From: JBBEBE01 sp040882505
Lineage (GTDB): Bacteria; Bacteroidota; Rhodothermia; Balneolales; Balneolaceae
Assembly: GCA_040882505.1 (NCBI GenBank)
Contig: JBBEBE010000002.1
Span: 372,001-436,000 of the forward strand
Direction of reading: 5' to 3'
Length of the DNA stretch: 64,000 bases
Below are positions 36,819-45,552 of the stretch, piece by piece. A model generated the notes under the pieces. The model was not told the DNA's origin. It saw only the letters and a list, made by a program, of their open reading frames with translations, and did not search any database. Position 1 is the first letter of the stretch. Every line of letters starts with the position of its first letter. The translations under genes were made by a program, and so were the position numbers.

Positions 36819-37313
36819 ATGATGTCACCGACTCCAAACCGATTTGCGCTTGTTCGTGGCTCCTCGGAAGGCAGAACCCGATTGAATGCATTTGATCACG
36901 CACTGCTCAATGCAGGTGTTGGAGATACCAACTTGATGCGTGTGAGCAGCATACTTCCGCCTTCTTCGAAACGCTGTGACGTACGTGAATTTGATCTCCC
37001 GAAAGGCGGGCTCATTCCGTTGGCGTATGCGACAATCGACGGAACAACACCTGGTCGGTTGATATCAGCTGCGGTTGCCGTGGGAATACCGGAGGATCCC
37101 GCCGAACCGGGTGTGATCATGGAGTTCGAAGATCATGCAGGAGTTGAGACGGTCGAAGGGATCGTTAATCAGATGGTGGTCGATGCCTTTGATTATCGGG
37201 AGCGGACGTTGAAAGAGATCCTGTCTGTCGGCATCGAACACAAGGTAGAAGTTTGCGGTGCCGTGTTTGCTGCAGTCGTTCTCTGGTATGATTCTCAAAT
37301 GAACCGGGAGTAA
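36819..37313 (+). CDS. pdaD: Pyruvoyl-dependent arginine decarboxylase
   Basis: This 164-residue proenzyme converts arginine to agmatine. The self-cleavage site is S43-S44 in NLMRVSSILPP; GGLIPLAYATIDG and the EVCGAVFAAVVLWY end are typical of the archaeal/bacterial PvlArgDC family. The ATG at 36819 gives normal family length; an open extension back to 36678 overlaps speD and has no homology. Polyamines are therefore made from arginine via agmatine. No agmatinase or agmatine deiminase is in the window. Confidence 0.93.
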   Translation: MMSPTPNRFALVRGSSEGRTRLNAFDHALLNAGVGDTNLMRVSSILPPSSKRCDVREFDLPKGGLIPLAYATIDGTTPGRLISAAVAVGIPEDPAEPGVIMEFEDHAGVETVEGIVNQMVVDAFDYRERTLKEILSVGIEHKVEVCGAVFAAVVLWYDSQMNRE

Positions 37314-37319
37314 CCAGCG

Positions 37320-38186
37320 ATGTCGTCTGTTTTTAATGAATATTATCAGGGCAAGACCGGCCTGACCGTTGGAGTTCGCAATGTACTTTTTTCCAAGGAG
37401 TCCGTGTATCAACGCGTGGAAATATTGGAAACGGACAGCTGGGGGAATTTGATGGTCATCGACGGAATGGTGATGTTGTCGGAGCGGGATGAATTTGTCT
37501 ACCACGAGATGTTGGTACATCCTGGAGTCGCGACATCCCCGGGTGTGAAACGGGCATTGATTATTGGAGGAGGAGATGGAGGGTCTGCCCGTGAACTCCT
37601 CAAACACCATTCCGTGGAACACGTCGATCTGGTCGAAATTGATCCGACGGTTGTAGAAGCCTCCAAGACATTCATGCCGTCAGTCGGTGCTTGGGAAGAT
37701 CCCAGACTCACACTCCATATCGAGGATGGAATCGACTTTGTGCGTCGTGTCCAAACGCCGTATGATTTGATCATTATAGACGGATCGGATCCTGTAGGCC
37801 CGGCAGAGGGCCTCTTTCAACGAACATTTTACGAAGTATGCCATGCAGCATTGAGTACGTACGGGGTGCTCACGGTTCAAACCGAAACACCCTGGATAGA
37901 GTCCTACCATTCAAGTATGCGTACGGTCTATCATGCACTGAATGATCTCTTTCTTCACTCGGGTATGTACTTGTGTTCCATCCCTCTCTATCCTACCGGC
38001 CTCTGGTCCATGATTTGTGCCAGCCGGTCCGATCATCCGCTGTCGACGGCTGCACTCCAACGTTCCTCCAATCTGGATTCCGTGGATTTGAGTCTTCGAT
38101 ACTACAATCGCCAGATTCACGAAGCATCTTTTGCACTGCCGGAGTTTGTTCGAAAGATGCTGGAATCTCCAGGGGAGGATCCATGA
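37320..38186 (+). CDS. speE: Spermidine synthase (aminopropyltransferase)
   Basis: This 288-residue enzyme transfers the aminopropyl group from decarboxylated AdoMet to putrescine, or possibly to agmatine. It has the AdoMet-binding IIGGGDGGSARELLKH and the acceptor-site DGSDPVGPAEGLF. The start is six bases after the pdaD stop, and the stop overlaps the rimB start as ATGA. Because a decarboxylase for arginine rather than ornithine sits beside it, the acceptor could be agmatine as in Thermus and some archaea. The sequence does not decide this. Confidence 0.93.
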   Translation: MSSVFNEYYQGKTGLTVGVRNVLFSKESVYQRVEILETDSWGNLMVIDGMVMLSERDEFVYHEMLVHPGVATSPGVKRALIIGGGDGGSARELLKHHSVEHVDLVEIDPTVVEASKTFMPSVGAWEDPRLTLHIEDGIDFVRRVQTPYDLIIIDGSDPVGPAEGLFQRTFYEVCHAALSTYGVLTVQTETPWIESYHSSMRTVYHALNDLFLHSGMYLCSIPLYPTGLWSMICASRSDHPLSTAALQRSSNLDSVDLSLRYYNRQIHEASFALPEFVRKMLESPGEDP

Positions 38187-38611
38187 AAGAGTTGCGGAAG
38201 ATCGGGCGGAAGGAGCGGGTTCGATTCCCGCACTGGGAGACGTCTGGTATGGAGGCAAAAATTGATACAGGAGCCTACACGTCGAGTCTCCACTGCAAGC
38301 AGATGAAATTGAATCGTGAGGCAATGCGTGTTCAATTTGTTATCCCGGACCCGATTACCGGTCGAATTCGTGATGGCGTGCATGTAGATACCGTTATTCG
38401 CGACATTCGTTCTGTTCGAAGTTCCAATGGACTGACAGAGGAGAGAGTCGTTGTCAAAACCGATATCGAGTTGGGGGATCGAGTATACCCGATCGAATTA
38501 ACATTGACAGATCGATCAGCGATGAGGTATCCCATTCTGTTGGGCCGTACCTTCCTGACCGGGCGTTTTCTTGTCGATGTATCCAAACGGGATATTCTGA
38601 ATAAACGTTAA
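38183..38611 (+). CDS. RimB-type retropepsin-like protease (RimK-associated)
   Basis: This 142-residue protein of the 'ATP-dependent zinc protease' family (Pfam Zn_protease) is a retropepsin-like aspartic protease. The active-site motif is IDTGA with Asp28, and the hydrophobic partner motif near the end is PILLGRTFL. In Pseudomonas, RimB trims glutamates added by RimK. The ATG overlaps the speE stop by four bases, so an apparent longer frame from 37973 is not real. rimK follows 17 bases later. Confidence 0.88.
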   Translation: MKELRKIGRKERVRFPHWETSGMEAKIDTGAYTSSLHCKQMKLNREAMRVQFVIPDPITGRIRDGVHVDTVIRDIRSVRSSNGLTEERVVVKTDIELGDRVYPIELTLTDRSAMRYPILLGRTFLTGRFLVDVSKRDILNKR

Positions 38612-38628
38612 CTGTAGGAACCGTTTGC

Positions 38629-39561
38629 ATGTCTTCACAACCACTTACCATTGCTGTTCTTTCGCGGAATCGCACACTCTATTCGACTCGTCGATTGTTG
38701 GAAGCGATTGAAGAAAAGGGACACAAAGCCATCGTTCTGGATCATTTGAAATGCGACATCGTGATCGAAAAGGATGATCCATCCATCTATTATCTTGGCG
38801 AAAAGGTGACAGGTGTAGATGGAGTGATTCCGAGAATCGGTGCAACGGTCACTTTTTATGGAGCGGCAGTTGTTCGACAGTTTGAACTCATGAAAGTTCC
38901 ATCCGTGATTGGCTCCCAGGCCCTGGTTCGATCCAGGGACAAACTTCGAAGCCTTCAGATCTTGGCACGAGCCGGTGTGGGTCTGCCCAAGACGGTATTT
39001 ACAAACTATTCACGGGAAGTTGACAAACTGATAGAAAGCGTTGGTGGAGCTCCCTTGATCGTCAAACTTCTGGAAGGAACACAAGGTGTGGGAGTGGTGC
39101 TTGCTCCGACTCGGAAAGCAGCCGAATCCATGATTCAGGCATTCCACAGCATGAAAACCCGGGTCATTGTCCAAGAGTTTATTGATGAGGCGAAAGGAGG
39201 GGATATCCGGGCATTTGTGGTGGAAGGAAAAGTTGTCGGTGCCATGAAACGCCAGGCAGAAGAGGGCGAGTTTCGGTCGAATCTTCACCAAGGGGGAAAA
39301 GGGACACTGTTCAAAATGAACCGAAAGGAGAGAGAGACAGCCCTGACGGCGGCTCGTGTCATGGGACTTTCGGTGGCCGGTGTCGACATGCTGCCCTCTG
39401 AACGGGGACCGCTGGTATTGGAAGTCAATTCATCACCCGGATTGGAGGGGATTGAGATGGCCACTCAAAAAGATATTGCTGCCAAAGTGGTGGATTACAT
39501 GATTCAGAAGATCAGACATGCTCGACATCCATCCAAAGGGAGAGTGACACGGGATGTCTAA
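38629..39561 (+). CDS. rimK: RimK-type ATP-grasp glutamate ligase
   Basis: This 310-residue ATP-grasp amidoligase adds glutamate residues, classically to the C-terminus of ribosomal protein S6. The N-terminal domain runs from MSSQPLTIAVLSRNRTLY; ATP-grasp motifs include LLEGTQGVGVVL, FIDEAKGGDIRAFVV and LEVNSSPGLEGIE (metal-binding Asn). A C-terminal basic tail follows. It sits between a RimB-like protease and an AstE-like hydrolase. S6 or a small-molecule acceptor are both possible. Confidence 0.92.
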   Translation: MSSQPLTIAVLSRNRTLYSTRRLLEAIEEKGHKAIVLDHLKCDIVIEKDDPSIYYLGEKVTGVDGVIPRIGATVTFYGAAVVRQFELMKVPSVIGSQALVRSRDKLRSLQILARAGVGLPKTVFTNYSREVDKLIESVGGAPLIVKLLEGTQGVGVVLAPTRKAAESMIQAFHSMKTRVIVQEFIDEAKGGDIRAFVVEGKVVGAMKRQAEEGEFRSNLHQGGKGTLFKMNRKERETALTAARVMGLSVAGVDMLPSERGPLVLEVNSSPGLEGIEMATQKDIAAKVVDYMIQKIRHARHPSKGRVTRDV

Positions 39562-40522
39562 GCAGGAGGAATTGCAGATACAAGGTGTACCCATTGAGCC
39601 GGGAAGGCGAACCGACATCGCCTTGAATATCTCTCGACTTCCAACGTATACACCCATCGATCTCCCGGTCCGCATTTTCCGGGCAGAGGAGAGGGGTCCG
39701 GTGCTACTGTTGACGGGTGGATTGCATGGGGATGAAATCAATGGGGTTGAAATCGTTCGACGCATGATCTATCGAAATCTGATCATGCCGGATCGGGGAA
39801 CCGTCATTGCCATTCCATTGGTTAATATCTACGGTTTTATTCAAAGTGCGCGCGGGGTACCGGACGGCAAAGACATCAATCGGAGTTTTCCGGGTTCTCG
39901 CTCCGGATCGTTGGCCAAACTGGTCGCGTATACATTGATTCGAGAGATTATCCCGCTGATTGACGTCGGTGTGGACTTTCATACGGGTGGAGCAAGTCGT
40001 GCCAATGAGCCACAACTTCGTTGCTCGTTTGATCTCAAGGAGAATTTGGACCTTGCGACTGCTTTTTCACCGCCCGTTGTTCTACACTCCAGACCGATCG
40101 ACAAATCGTTTCGGAAATCTGCAGCCAGACACGGGAAGCCGGTATTGGTTTACGAGAGTGGAGAAGCTCATCGATTTGATGACAGAGGCATCGATGAAGG
40201 GGTTCAGGGAACCCTTCGGTTGATGTCGTACCTTGGAATGCGATCACCGACCGATGGGAAAAAATCCAGACCGGTGTTTTACCGAAAATCAACGTGGGTG
40301 CGTGCACGAAATGCCGGTCTGTTCAGGCCGGAAGTCGAATTGGGGCAAACCGTCCGCTCCAGGCAGAAATTGGGACGTATTACCGATCCATTCGGAGACG
40401 AAATGGTTCGGGTAGAGACACGTCGAGAGGGGCGCGTTATTGGAATTAATTACAGTCCGGTGGTTCACAAGGGAGACGCCCTGTTGCACCTGGCATATGA
40501 AGAGATGAAGGAGTTGTCGTGA
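39554..40522 (+). CDS. Succinylglutamate desuccinylase / aspartoacylase-family zinc hydrolase
   Basis: This 322-residue M14-like zinc hydrolase has the metal ligands in LTGGLHGDEINGVE and the third His in DFHTGG. The second half is a beta-rich domain with a lipoyl-like turn. Such proteins are regular neighbours of RimK and the retropepsin-like protease. They may remove or rearrange an acyl or glutamyl group, but no substrate is known. It overlaps rimK by eight bases and the next gene by four (GTGA). Confidence 0.88.
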   Translation: MSKQEELQIQGVPIEPGRRTDIALNISRLPTYTPIDLPVRIFRAEERGPVLLLTGGLHGDEINGVEIVRRMIYRNLIMPDRGTVIAIPLVNIYGFIQSARGVPDGKDINRSFPGSRSGSLAKLVAYTLIREIIPLIDVGVDFHTGGASRANEPQLRCSFDLKENLDLATAFSPPVVLHSRPIDKSFRKSAARHGKPVLVYESGEAHRFDDRGIDEGVQGTLRLMSYLGMRSPTDGKKSRPVFYRKSTWVRARNAGLFRPEVELGQTVRSRQKLGRITDPFGDEMVRVETRREGRVIGINYSPVVHKGDALLHLAYEEMKELS

Positions 40523-40857
40523 GTGATTTGATATTCTACGTTTTGCCGTCAATAAAACTGAAAGAACGCCAGAAAGACGGAGCTCTATTGGCAGAATCCG
40601 GAGAACGAGAAGAGGCATTGACGGCGTTGTATGCCGATCAGGTGGAGCTGTTCTGCAATCGAATGTATTCAGGGCAGAACGGAATTCTGTTGCTGGTCAT
40701 TCAGACCACTCGTTTGTCGGCTCCTGTTCGCAATCAAGTGATTGCAGGTGAACCACACCCTGTCATTGGCGGCCCGTTGAATATGGATGCCATTATGGAC
40801 AAAATTGAATTGGAGCCGAATGAATCGGGAGAGTTTGAAGTCGAAATATCCGTCTGA
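40519..40857 (+). CDS. Divergent DUF952-like protein
   Basis: This 112-residue protein matches DUF952 at its second half: DQVELFCNRMYSGQNGILLLVIQ, then a GEPHPVIGGPLNMDAIM block corresponding to the usual GExFPHIYGPL segment. The usual FIHCS motif near residue 40 is missing (ALTALYAD at that place), so it is a degenerate member. The start is GTG overlapping the previous stop. DUF952 has been compared with ADP-ribosyltransferase-like folds, but no function is shown. It is the last gene of the polyamine/RimK series. Confidence 0.62.
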   Translation: MSDLIFYVLPSIKLKERQKDGALLAESGEREEALTALYADQVELFCNRMYSGQNGILLLVIQTTRLSAPVRNQVIAGEPHPVIGGPLNMDAIMDKIELEPNESGEFEVEISV

Positions 40858-40863
40858 TTCCAT

Positions 40864-41232
40864 TCAAGGATTCAGACCATTCTTCAAACGTTCGATGGAG
40901 TTCGTCAACTCCTGAAAAGAGATGGGCTTGGTCAGAAAGTCATGGAATCCCAAATCGGATGCACGTTGACGGTTGTGTGGATCCGAGTTCCCGGTTGTAT
41001 AAATGACGGGAATCGTTTTTGATTCACGGATGTGTTCATACGCTTCGATTCCGTCCATCTCCCCGAGGAGCATGATGTCCATCAGGATCAAGTCACACGG
41101 CTTTGTCGAGGCGATTGAAACGGCCTCTTCACCTCGTGTGACCATACCCATCACTTGGTACCCAAGTCGCTCTACCATACGTTGAAGCATGAAGGTGAGT
41201 ACTTGGTTGTCTTCAACAATCAGAATATTCAT
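40864..41232 (-). CDS. Single-domain response regulator (CheY-like)
   Basis: This 122-residue receiver domain has no output domain. It has the acidic pair E7-D8, phosphoacceptor D52 in LILMDIML, T80 and K102 in LTKPIS. It probably relays phosphate or binds a partner. No histidine kinase gene is nearby. It converges on the DUF952-like gene with a six-base gap and diverges from leuS. Confidence 0.93.
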   Translation of the reverse strand: MNILIVEDNQVLTFMLQRMVERLGYQVMGMVTRGEEAVSIASTKPCDLILMDIMLLGEMDGIEAYEHIRESKTIPVIYTTGNSDPHNRQRASDLGFHDFLTKPISFQELTNSIERLKNGLNP

Positions 41233-41416
41233 AACGTACCACCCTTACCGCCTTGATGAATCAGCGATATGAGTATATGGAAGATTTCTCTTGGATGCAT
41301 CAAAAGCTTGGCGTGCATTGATCATCATTCATTCCCGTACACTTGCTGTCCCGCCATAAATAAGCAAAAAAGCTGTATCTTCCCGCCATCATTTTTTGAA
41401 CGAAGAACCTGTTTTT

Positions 41417-44008
41417 ATGTCCAATTCGTACGATCCGTCTACCATTGAATCTCGCTGGCAAGCGTACTGGTCCGAGAAGAATGTATTCAAAACGGATACC
41501 AAGCAGGAGGGACCAAAATACTATGTCTTGGACATGTTCCCGTATCCAAGTGGTTCCGGCCTCCACGTAGGACATCCAGAGGGGTATACGGCAACCGATA
41601 TTTTGGCTCGTTACAAACGAATGAAGGGGTTTCGGGTATTGCACCCCATCGGGTGGGATGCCTTCGGACTTCCGGCAGAACAGTATGCCATCAAAACTGG
41701 AACTCATCCAGAGAAAACAACTCGAAAAAATATAGATCGTTTTCGCAAGCAGTTGAAAATGATTGGCTTCTCATACGATTGGGATCGCGAAGTCAATACG
41801 ACGGATCCGGACTATTACAAGTGGACCCAATGGATTTTCCTGAAACTCTATGAACGGGGATTGGCGTATCAGGACGAAGTTCCCGTCAATTGGTGCCCGG
41901 ATCTGGGAACCGTATTGGCCAATGAAGAGGTCATCGACGGAAAGAGTGAAGTGGGAGGCTTTCCGGTTGTACGAAAACCGATGAAACAGTGGATGCTGCG
42001 TATTACCGAGTATGCAGAGCAACTGCTTGAAGGATTGGATGAATTGGATTGGCCGGAATCGACCAAAGAAATGCAGCGAAACTGGATCGGGAAATCGATC
42101 GGTGCAGAGATTGATTTTGAGGTAGAGGATCGGGAGGAATCTATTCGGGTCTTTACAACACGTCCGGATACAATTTTTGGCGTAACCTACATGGTTCTCT
42201 CTCCTGAACACCATCTTGTACAAACCATTACAACGGATGAGTGTCGTGAAGACGTCGAACGCTATGTCGATGCAGCATCCCGAAAGTCGGACCTGGAAAG
42301 GCAGGAGCAATCCAGAGAGAAGAGTGGCGTATTTACCGGTGCATACGCAACACATCCCGTAACAGGAACTCGTGTACCGATCTGGATCGCAGACTATGTA
42401 CTGGCACACTACGGAACGGGGGCCATTATGGCGGTTCCCGGTCAGGATGAGCGTGATTGGGAGTTTGCAGACGTGTATGATCTTCCCATTATTCGAACCG
42501 TAAAGCCTCCGGAAGAGTTTGAAGGGAAAGCGTATACAGGGGATGGGCCCATCATCAACAGTGATTTTCTGGATGGCCTGTCCATGGATGAAGGAAAGGG
42601 AGCGATCCTTGATTGGATGGAAGAGAGAGAGGTCGGGAAGAGGAGCATAAACTATAAATTGCGGGATTGGCTCTTTTCAAGACAACGATACTGGGGCGAG
42701 CCATTTCCAATACTTCATGTAGATGGAGAGTCCACACCTCTTCCGGAAGACCAATTACCGGTCAAGCTACCCCCCATTGATGATTTCCAACCCACACGAT
42801 CCGGTGAGCCTCCGCTGGCTCGTGCAGGCGATTGGGTGCAGACAACGGATCCGGGTACTGGAAAGAAGGCGGTTCGGGAAACCAATACCATGCCGCAGTG
42901 GGCAGGCTCCTGCTGGTACTACTTGCGCTATATCAGTCCGCAATTTGACGAGGGCCCGGTCGATCCGTTGCAGGAGAAGTACTGGATGCCGGTGGATCTC
43001 TACGTCGGGGGTGCCGAACACTCTGTTCTTCATCTTCTTTATGCCAGATTCTGGCACAAAGTGCTCTACGATTGTGGAGTTGTCTCTACTCCCGAACCCT
43101 TCAAGAAGTTGGTCCACCAAGGCATGATCCTTGGAGAGGTCGAGTACACGGCGTGGAAAGAAAACGGAGAGTACATATCCTCAAAACAGGCACGTAGAGA
43201 AGGCATGGAGCGGGTTTCACTGTCGGAATCAGACGTAGAAAAACGAGGAGATACCTTTGTCGTCAAAGGGACCGATATCGAAGTGGACGCCCGGGCCCAC
43301 AAGATGTCCAAGTCTCGTGGGAATGTCATCAATCCCGATGATGTCATCCACGCGTACGGGGCTGACTCTCTTCGACTCTACGAGATGTTCATGGGACCTT
43401 TGGAGCAGGTGAAACCCTGGAGTACCAAAGGAGTGGAGGGCGTGTATCGATTTTTGAATCGTGTGTGGAGGCTCTATGTCGATGAGGAGAGCGGGGATCT
43501 GGTTGAACGCCTGACGGACCAGGAGCCGGAACGACACCAGTTGAAAATTCTCCATGAATGTATCTCCAAAGTGACGGAAGATATTGAAGAGATGCGGTTC
43601 AATACGGCGATTTCAGCGTTGATGATTTTTGTCAATGAGGCGAACCAGTGGAACGTATTTCCAAAACAAGTAGCTGAACCCTATCTGCTTCTTCTGGCTC
43701 CGTTTGCACCCCATATTGCAGAAGAGCTCTGGAATCGATTGGGCCACAAGGAGAGTTTGGCGACCACAGAGTGGCCGGATTGGAATAAAGAGTTTTTGAA
43801 AAGTGAATCCATTCTCTATCCGGTACAGATCAACGGAAAAATGCGTGGCGACATCGAAGTTCCTGCAGAAAAGGCACAGGACAAGGAATTTGTGCTGGAA
43901 AAAGCCAAAGAGCATGAAAATGTGGCTCGATATCTGAACGAAGGGGAATTGGTCAAAGAGATCTTTGTTCCCAACCGGATTGTGAATCTGGTGATCAAAC
44001 CCGGATAA
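41417..44008 (+). CDS. leuS: Leucyl-tRNA synthetase
   Basis: This 863-residue class Ia synthetase charges tRNA-Leu. It has the HIGH motif HVGH (50-53) in PYPSGSGLHVGHPEGYTATD, the editing-domain motif FTTRPDTIFGVTY, and KMSKS at 629-633. A long segment preceding KMSKS (about 590-625) carries a charged insert. The ATG at 41417 fits family N-termini; a TTG at 41396 would add seven residues. It is followed by a bidirectional terminator shared with gltA. Confidence 0.96.
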   Translation: MSNSYDPSTIESRWQAYWSEKNVFKTDTKQEGPKYYVLDMFPYPSGSGLHVGHPEGYTATDILARYKRMKGFRVLHPIGWDAFGLPAEQYAIKTGTHPEKTTRKNIDRFRKQLKMIGFSYDWDREVNTTDPDYYKWTQWIFLKLYERGLAYQDEVPVNWCPDLGTVLANEEVIDGKSEVGGFPVVRKPMKQWMLRITEYAEQLLEGLDELDWPESTKEMQRNWIGKSIGAEIDFEVEDREESIRVFTTRPDTIFGVTYMVLSPEHHLVQTITTDECREDVERYVDAASRKSDLERQEQSREKSGVFTGAYATHPVTGTRVPIWIADYVLAHYGTGAIMAVPGQDERDWEFADVYDLPIIRTVKPPEEFEGKAYTGDGPIINSDFLDGLSMDEGKGAILDWMEEREVGKRSINYKLRDWLFSRQRYWGEPFPILHVDGESTPLPEDQLPVKLPPIDDFQPTRSGEPPLARAGDWVQTTDPGTGKKAVRETNTMPQWAGSCWYYLRYISPQFDEGPVDPLQEKYWMPVDLYVGGAEHSVLHLLYARFWHKVLYDCGVVSTPEPFKKLVHQGMILGEVEYTAWKENGEYISSKQARREGMERVSLSESDVEKRGDTFVVKGTDIEVDARAHKMSKSRGNVINPDDVIHAYGADSLRLYEMFMGPLEQVKPWSTKGVEGVYRFLNRVWRLYVDEESGDLVERLTDQEPERHQLKILHECISKVTEDIEEMRFNTAISALMIFVNEANQWNVFPKQVAEPYLLLLAPFAPHIAEELWNRLGHKESLATTEWPDWNKEFLKSESILYPVQINGKMRGDIEVPAEKAQDKEFVLEKAKEHENVARYLNEGELVKEIFVPNRIVNLVIKPG

Positions 44009-44051
44009 GTCGCATCTCCAGCGGCCTCCCCGCAGAAAAAGTGCTTCAACC

Positions 44052-44088
44052 AAAAAAAAGGGATCTGACAACCATCAGATCCCTTTTT
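44052..44088. terminator. Bidirectional Rho-independent terminator between leuS and gltA
   Basis: Eight A (44052-44059), stem GGGATCTGA (44060-44068), loop CAACCA, stem TCAGATCCC (44075-44083) and five T. The nine-pair perfect stem flanked by A and T runs can end both convergent transcripts. Confidence 0.93.
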
Positions 44089-44121
44089 CATTTCAACGAT
44101 TCGAATTCGGAAGAGACGCGT

Positions 44122-45291
44122 CTATCGCTTTTCCACCGGTGTCCAGTCGAGGTTTTTCTCTGCAATGTAGAGAGCTCTCGGTCGAACAAGCCGATTGTTT
44201 TCCGCTTGTTCAAGATAGTGGGCGGTCCAACCGGATACACGACTCATGCTGAATATACAGGTGTAGAGATCTGGTGAAATTCCGATCGAATAATAGACGG
44301 TTGCAGAGAAGAAGTCGACGTTGGGATCGATACTTTTCTCCTCTTTCATCGTTTTCAGAATGGCTTCCGACCAATTGTAGAGTTCGATGTGTCCAGTCTC
44401 TTCAGAAAGGGATTCGGACATTTTTCGAAGGTGGAATGCGCGAGGATCAAACGTTTTGTAGACCCGGTGACCGAATCCCATGATCTTCTCTTTCTTTGCC
44501 AACTTCTCTTTCGTAAAAGCGACCGGATCTGCATCGTCCCCTTGAGCCGTCAACTCGAGGAGCATATTCATTACCGCGGTATTTGCGCCCCCGTGAAGAG
44601 GTCCTTTCAGAGAGCCGATGGCACCGGTCACCGCAGAATAGATATCGGATTGTGTCGAACAGATGGAGCGACAAGTGAATGTGGAAGCATTCATCCCGTG
44701 TTCCGCATGCAGAATCAAACAGAGATTCATGGTTTTCTCTGCTTGCTCGCCAGGCTCTTCGCCATTCAGCATGTAGAGGAAGTTGTAGGCCGTGGATCCG
44801 TGGTCCAGGGGGTCGACAATCGATTTGCCATTTCGAACCCGATCGAAACCGGCAATGATGGTCGGCATTTTGGCCGTCATGGCAATGGCCTGATTCCGGT
44901 TGTCTGTTTCCGCGTCTCCGGTCGGTGTTGGAGCAAAGTCTGCCAACATGGATGTTGCAGATCGTAGTACGGACATCGGTTCCGCTTCGGGATTCGTCGA
45001 ATGGATGTACTGTTTGACGGCATCGGGAATGGATCGCTCCGCAATCAACTTCTTTTTGACCTCTTCGATTTCAGACGATTTGGGCAATCGGTCATTCCAC
45101 AGAAGAAAGCAGACCTCTTCGAACGAGGCGTTCTTTGCCAGCGTATCAATGTTGTAACCAGAGTAGATTAATTCGCCTTTCTGGCCGTCGATAAAGCTTT
45201 TGGTCGTTGAGAAAGCAACAATGCCTTCCAGGCCTCGGTTGATGTAAGGATATTCATTGGTATCGATACCGGACAATTCGTGCCTGCTCAT
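44122..45291 (-). CDS. gltA: Citrate synthase
   Basis: This 389-residue enzyme condenses acetyl-CoA and oxaloacetate. Catalytic regions are LHAEHGMNAS, LHGGANTAVM and GFGHRVYKTFDPRA, supplying the two His and one Asp. Length matches the shorter, non-allosteric type. I begin at the ATG at 45291 (MSRHELSG); an open extension of 70 codons back to 45501 lacks homology and covers a hairpin-rich upstream region. Confidence 0.94.
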   Translation of the reverse strand: MSRHELSGIDTNEYPYINRGLEGIVAFSTTKSFIDGQKGELIYSGYNIDTLAKNASFEEVCFLLWNDRLPKSSEIEEVKKKLIAERSIPDAVKQYIHSTNPEAEPMSVLRSATSMLADFAPTPTGDAETDNRNQAIAMTAKMPTIIAGFDRVRNGKSIVDPLDHGSTAYNFLYMLNGEEPGEQAEKTMNLCLILHAEHGMNASTFTCRSICSTQSDIYSAVTGAIGSLKGPLHGGANTAVMNMLLELTAQGDDADPVAFTKEKLAKKEKIMGFGHRVYKTFDPRAFHLRKMSESLSEETGHIELYNWSEAILKTMKEEKSIDPNVDFFSATVYYSIGISPDLYTCIFSMSRVSGWTAHYLEQAENNRLVRPRALYIAEKNLDWTPVEKR

Positions 45292-45552
45292 TCTGGAACG
45301 TATTTGGTTAATAAAATCGGTGAATCGGTGAATGGATCTCGATCCAAAGGATCGGTCACATCGAATGACATTGGATTTTGACGGGATTCGTCCGAGTACG
45401 ATCCCGTCGGGACTCGATGCATTGGGGCCGGAAGACCGGTCAAGAGGCGGCCCGAATCGGGCGCCATATGGAGCCATTCCGTCAAAACCTGAAGCCGACA
45501 ATGTACGAAAAGGAAGTGGATTTTTGAAGTGAAAAAGGTTGTGAAACCGCTT
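45292..45552 (-). promoter_or_regulatory. Hairpin-rich upstream region of gltA
   Basis: These 261 bases between gltA and mazG contain no credible gene. They hold an inverted repeat CGGGATTCG/CGATCCCG (45382-45406), a palindrome GCCCGA-A-TCGGGC (45450-45462), and tandem AATCGGTG units (45315-45330) close to the gltA start. A promoter and a structured leader for gltA are likely; no known RNA family was recognised. Confidence 0.4.

Noticed and set aside
38211..38235. GCGGGTTCGATTCCCGC, looking like the T-arm of a tRNA gene
   Set aside because: No acceptor, D or anticodon arm can be built upstream, and the bases encode the conserved N-terminus of the RimB-like protease.
45292..45501. 70-codon N-terminal extension of citrate synthase
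   Set aside because: Composition unlike known citrate synthases; family length and N-terminus match the ATG at 45291.
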